From the NCBI GenBank assembly GCA_038043445.1, contig JBBTBY010000102.1, positions 1 through 50,376 of the forward strand: DNA of 50,376 nt, written 5' to 3'. The notes below the pieces were generated by a model. The model was not told the DNA's origin and did no database searches. It saw only the letters and a list, made by a program, of their open reading frames with translations. Source of the DNA: Spirochaetota bacterium (GTDB lineage: Bacteria; Spirochaetota; Brachyspiria; Brachyspirales; JACRPF01). Below, piece after piece: positions 47,208 to 50,376 of this stretch; positions within the stretch are counted from its first letter, which is position 1; each line of letters opens with the position of its first letter. The position numbers and the translations under genes are program-made.

Positions 47208-49454
47208 CTATCCGTATACTCGCATATCAAAGATCTCCGCGTACGGGGATCCCCACGTCGCATGCACAAGGAGCCGCACGCCCTTCGCCCGTATCGGTTT
47301 GAACTGATGGCGGCGGAATCGCAGTATATTCTCCGGTTCCTCGATGATGGTCTCATATCCCGTATCGGTTATCGCCTGGACTTCGTACGAGCGCACAAGC
47401 TCTTCGAACATTTTGTTATAGTACGCGCGGCGCGTGTTGAGCTCGGTATTGAACACGAGATCGATGCTTTGTATCGTCGACTCGCCCTTGAAGCGATATT
47501 CTATCCATTCCGAACGCCCCGGTTTCATCCGTGCCGATGACCACTCATTCGGAACGCCGAGCGGACGGATGAATCCATTATTGATATTCTCCGCCGCGTA
47601 CACAGGCTGCTCCGGCGATATGCGGAAGCACGGTATGTACGGGATGATGTTGAACCATGACTTCACATCGAATTTCGCTTCCGGTTTGAACGTCATGCCG
47701 AGCGCGCCTGTCATGCGCCCCGTCGCGTAGCGCGCGAGCACGTTCTTCGCGCTTTTCATCGCAACGATGACCTTCTTTCCTGCACCGGCCGATGCGTTCA
47801 CTTTGATATCGTACCACCCCTCGTGATCGCACTGCAATTGCGCCGAGGCTATCTTGTTCTGCAGCCGATAATTCTCCGGCCTATCCGTGCCGAACACATC
47901 GATCGATACTTCCTTGCTTTCAAGCGGCTTGAGATACACCGATACGGTATCGACCTTTTCCGTCGCAACGGGGATGATGATGCCGAGCGGTTCGATGAGG
48001 TTGTGCCATTCCCGGCCTTCTTCCCACACAAGCCGCCGCACGCTCGACGCTGTCACTGCCGACGTGCGGGAAAGGTCATCGCTCTCAATGAGCTTGAACC
48101 CCGTCATCGATTGATCGTTCCTTGCAAGCGTACGTCGGAAGCCCTCGAGCTCTTTCTGATAGATATCGCGCGGTGTGATGTTCTTCTTTGCGCATATCGC
48201 CGCCGCCGTACCCGCCGCTTCGCCCATGACCGCCGTTGTCGCGATAACGCGGAGCGTTCCGAGGCCTTCATGCGATACGCTTACATTGCGTCCTGCGAAG
48301 AGCAGGTTCTCGATATTGCGCGAGTATGAGCTCCGGAACGGAATATCGGTTATGCCGACGAGATAGTCGTGCGTGCACGCGGGGAGTGGATCGCGGTAGC
48401 CTTTCGGCGGATGGATATCGATGGGCCAGCCGGTGTGACCGATGGAGTCGGGGAAACTTCTCTGCGCGAGAAAATCGTTCGCCGTACAGATATGATCGCC
48501 CAGAAGACGGCGCGACTCCCGTTTGCCGGGAAGATATGCTACCCAGTCTATCTCAAGGTTCTCGACATCCTTGAACGTGCCGGAATTCTTGATGTAATCC
48601 CAAAGCCCGTATACGACCTCGCGCGTGTGGCGCATCACCTTGTCATCGTCATGTATCGAATCGATCTGTCCGCCGTATTCGGCCCACCAGAGTCCGTAGA
48701 ACGTTCCGTCCGGCATACGATAAAATCCCCGTGCGGCGGCGTGATCGGGATTCATAACGGTGGAAAGGTCGCGCGCGTTCATCGCCCATGCGGGCGCTTT
48801 GTACGATATCGGATGACCACGGTCTATCGATGAAAAGAGCAATGTTGCGCCCATGGTGCCGCGGTCCGGTGTGTCGGGGCCATAGGTTTCGCCGAATTCG
48901 CTTTTCGCCTCGCGCCCCACGCGGTAATCGGCGCCGCCGAGAAAGCCGACGACGGCATCGCCGGAGCAATCGATGAATTCCTTCGCATCGAATTGTATGA
49001 ACTTCTCGCTCCTCAACTGTACTCCCTCGACGGCGTCGATGCGTTCGTTCCTTGTTTTATACACTTTGCATATCGATGTGTTGAGGAATACTTCGAGGTT
49101 CGGCTCGGCATACGTCATGTCGAAATACATGTCATCGTACTGCATCCAGCGCCAGATGCCGCTCTCAGCAGCTTTTCTCATCACGCGCATGGTCATTTCT
49201 TCCATGATGCCCGTCTCGCGCGCATAGCGGTTCCAATGCGGCGTATCCGCGCCTGACGGTGTAACGCGCACTTCGCTCGATGCGCTCCCGCCGAGCACCG
49301 GCCTGTCGGTTACAAGCGCTGTCTTTGCGCCGTTGCGCGCTGCGGCAATGGCCGCGCAGATGCCCGCCGGGCCCGCACCGACGACGACGACATCTTTTGA
49401 TACTGTTACGCGCGGGAAATCGCGGTTGGTATATTCATTTTCCTGTTTCAGCAT
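47208..49454 (-). CDS. FAD-dependent oxidoreductase with C-terminal discoidin-like domain
   Basis: This is a 748-residue flavoprotein. The FAD domain (about 1-440) has DVVVVGAGPAGICAAIAAARNGAK, GGSASSEVRV, EFIDCSGDAVVGFLGGADYRVG, LPGKRESRRLLGDH, PFRSSYSRNIENLLFAGRNVS and TTAVMGEAAGTAAAICAKK. The rest is beta-rich: one domain at about 460-590 and an F5/8-type discoidin-like one at about 610-748 (WSSARMKPGRSEWIEYRF, TIQSIDLVFNTELN, VRLLVHATWGSPYAEIFDMRVYG). Such tails normally bind carbohydrates. No signal peptide is seen, so the carbohydrate-binding type tail on a cytosolic enzyme is notable. It converges on the transporter with a 12-bp gap. The substrate is unknown, probably a glycan-derived molecule. 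Confidence 0.82.
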   Translation of the reverse strand: MLKQENEYTNRDFPRVTVSKDVVVVGAGPAGICAAIAAARNGAKTALVTDRPVLGGSASSEVRVTPSGADTPHWNRYARETGIMEEMTMRVMRKAAESGIWRWMQYDDMYFDMTYAEPNLEVFLNTSICKVYKTRNERIDAVEGVQLRSEKFIQFDAKEFIDCSGDAVVGFLGGADYRVGREAKSEFGETYGPDTPDRGTMGATLLFSSIDRGHPISYKAPAWAMNARDLSTVMNPDHAAARGFYRMPDGTFYGLWWAEYGGQIDSIHDDDKVMRHTREVVYGLWDYIKNSGTFKDVENLEIDWVAYLPGKRESRRLLGDHICTANDFLAQRSFPDSIGHTGWPIDIHPPKGYRDPLPACTHDYLVGITDIPFRSSYSRNIENLLFAGRNVSVSHEGLGTLRVIATTAVMGEAAGTAAAICAKKNITPRDIYQKELEGFRRTLARNDQSMTGFKLIESDDLSRTSAVTASSVRRLVWEEGREWHNLIEPLGIIIPVATEKVDTVSVYLKPLESKEVSIDVFGTDRPENYRLQNKIASAQLQCDHEGWYDIKVNASAGAGKKVIVAMKSAKNVLARYATGRMTGALGMTFKPEAKFDVKSWFNIIPYIPCFRISPEQPVYAAENINNGFIRPLGVPNEWSSARMKPGRSEWIEYRFKGESTIQSIDLVFNTELNTRRAYYNKMFEELVRSYEVQAITDTGYETIIEEPENILRFRRHQFKPIRAKGVRLLVHATWGSPYAEIFDMRVYG

Positions 49455-49541
49455 GGGAACGCTCCGTCAGTTGATACGGGATAAGATAGTCCATACAGCG
49501 CGAAAGTCATTGACTATTCTGCATCGATACGTGGACGATAT

Positions 49542-50201
49542 TTACCACGGATAGCACATGAATCCGAGGTCCACCCTGTCGTAGATATGAAATGTCACCG
49601 GGCTGAGCGGGATGAGGACGCCGATGGTGTTCTTCAGAATAACAGAAATATCTTTTGTGAGAAACGATTCGAGACCAAGCACGATACCGCCGCCGGGGCT
49701 GAAGACCGTTACATTGGTCGAGAATACCGGCGGCATGGCCGTGGTCTGCCCGTAGAATGCCGGCATGAGCGAAAGCCCCCCGAAGAGAATGGTAGGTCCC
49801 ACCGCATCATGGAACCTGAAAAGCGTGCCGCCGAGGGTGATCTCCACGGCAGGCGCAAGTATCGTTGCACTCGAACGTGTTATTCCCTCGAAAACGGCCT
49901 CGGCGCTCATGAGCGTAAGGCGTACGGCAAAACTCGTCTCGCCCATGTTCGGGACGAAAGCGAACCCGAACGAGAATTCATCACCGAAACCGACGGGATA
50001 GCGCTCAGCGCCGCTTTCCGGTACACCGATGATGTCAAGCTCTTTGGAATAGCCGACGGCGACATGCCATTGATTTTCCGTCCTGTCATCATGCTTCCAG
50101 GAGAAATATGAATTCTCCCGGACATCGTACTCCGTGCTCGCGCATCCGATGGCGAGTACGGCGCACAGAAGCGCGGCTGTAAGGCGGAATGAATATATCA
50201 T
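49542..50201 (-). CDS. Small lipoprotein with beta-barrel-like sequence
   Basis: This 219-residue protein has a lipoprotein signal (LTAALLCAVLAIGC, lipidated Cys20). The mature part alternates hydrophobic and polar residues with many aromatic and glycine positions (FGFAFVPNMGETSFAVRLTL, ILAPAVEITLGGTLFRFHD, ILFGGLSLMPAFYG) and ends YDRVDLGFMCYPW. This is the pattern of outer-membrane beta-barrels or OmpA/OprD-like small barrels. No family is recognised. A TATACT box lies seven bases before the ATG with no SD, so it is probably leaderless. It is followed by the FAD gene 87 bp downstream on the same strand; no terminator is seen between them. Confidence 0.6.
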   Translation of the reverse strand: MIYSFRLTAALLCAVLAIGCASTEYDVRENSYFSWKHDDRTENQWHVAVGYSKELDIIGVPESGAERYPVGFGDEFSFGFAFVPNMGETSFAVRLTLMSAEAVFEGITRSSATILAPAVEITLGGTLFRFHDAVGPTILFGGLSLMPAFYGQTTAMPPVFSTNVTVFSPGGGIVLGLESFLTKDISVILKNTIGVLIPLSPVTFHIYDRVDLGFMCYPW

Positions 50202-50208
50202 CCGGGAC

Positions 50209-50237
50209 AGTATATATCAAAAAGAAGGGGATGGGAA
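50209..50237 (-). promoter_or_regulatory. Promoter of the small lipoprotein gene, leaderless arrangement
   Basis: On the minus strand, TTCCCA (50232-50237), a 17-bp spacer and TATACT (50209-50214), seven bases from the ATG. Confidence 0.5.
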
Positions 50238-50302
50238 TAGCGGGGGCTTGGATATCTCGAAGATCATGAAATAGGGATTGCAACCACGGAGATGATACGA
50301 TT

Positions 50303-50350
50303 TTGTCAAGCGAGGAAAAACGTGATATCCTTAATTTGACGGAATTAAGG
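50303..50350 (+). promoter_or_regulatory. Promoter and palindrome at the right edge, for a gene beyond the window
   Basis: TTGTCA (50303-50308), a 17-bp spacer and TATCCT (50326-50331), overlapped by CCTTAATT (50329-50336) and AATTAAGG (50343-50350), an 8-bp inverted repeat that also runs into an AAGGAG (50347-50352). A GTG follows at 50356, with only 20 bases left, so the gene cannot be identified. Confidence 0.4.
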
Positions 50351-50376
50351 AGCCGGTGGCAGGTCGTTCAGTGTTG

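Overview
The window reads as moderately GC-rich bacterial chromosome from a Gram-negative-type saccharolytic organism. Evidence includes Sec and lipoprotein signal peptides, HD-GYP signalling, many secreted glycoside hydrolases (GHs), and AraC, LacI and IclR regulators. There is no rRNA, tRNA, CRISPR array, transposase or phage gene. The mix (YitJ-type methionine synthase/MTHFR, HD-GYP, PocR-AraC and PBP-AraC regulators, PF12831-type FAD oxidoreductases, secreted clan GH-A enzymes) resembles uncultured Spirochaetota or Lentisphaerota/PVC genomes. That placement is inference from gene content only.

Layout. 1-2361 (minus): KDPG/KHG aldolase, HD-GYP phosphodiesterase and a PIN-PhoH protein cut by the window edge, apparently one operon. 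2495-5820 (plus): homocysteine methyltransferase/MTHFR followed by a secreted beta-propeller. 5821-7373: an AT-rich ankyrin lipoprotein, a 21-bp tandem repeat array and a hairpin that probably terminates the next operon. 7374-18559 (minus): a glycan locus with a secreted GH under its own promoter, then LacI, GH, GH71/99-like and GH genes in tight succession behind a LacI promoter with a perfect palindromic operator. 18657-21423 (minus): IclR plus two 4Fe-4S proteins. 21609-24915: GT2 glycosyltransferase, GH1 beta-glucosidase and LipM-like octanoyltransferase. 25031-29548: CE7 esterase, pirin and a GH5-like enzyme. 29733-37532: two AraC-type regulators, a polysaccharide deacetylase-like lipoprotein, a double-FAD/HEAT protein and a sialate O-acetylesterase-like protein. 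37558-49454: PocR-AraC and a divergent FAD oxidoreductase, a GH16 enzyme with a 1314-residue secreted protein, a GPH-family transporter preceded by a truncated propeller remnant, and a third FAD oxidoreductase. 49542-50201: a small outer-membrane-type lipoprotein.

How it works together (inference). Secreted GHs and esterases would trim a decorated, probably acetylated polysaccharide. The GPH transporter and cytosolic GH1 would take in and split small products. The signal-less FAD oxidoreductases may oxidise the released sugars or aglycones. Local one-component regulators next to the genes would switch the modules.

Promoters of the form TTGACA-N16/17-TATAxT are readable throughout. In several of them the -10 box ends only 6-7 nt before an ATG that lacks a Shine-Dalgarno sequence, which suggests leaderless mRNAs. 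Four different palindromic repeat elements lie between genes, one of them inside the open 5' end of the sialate esterase frame.
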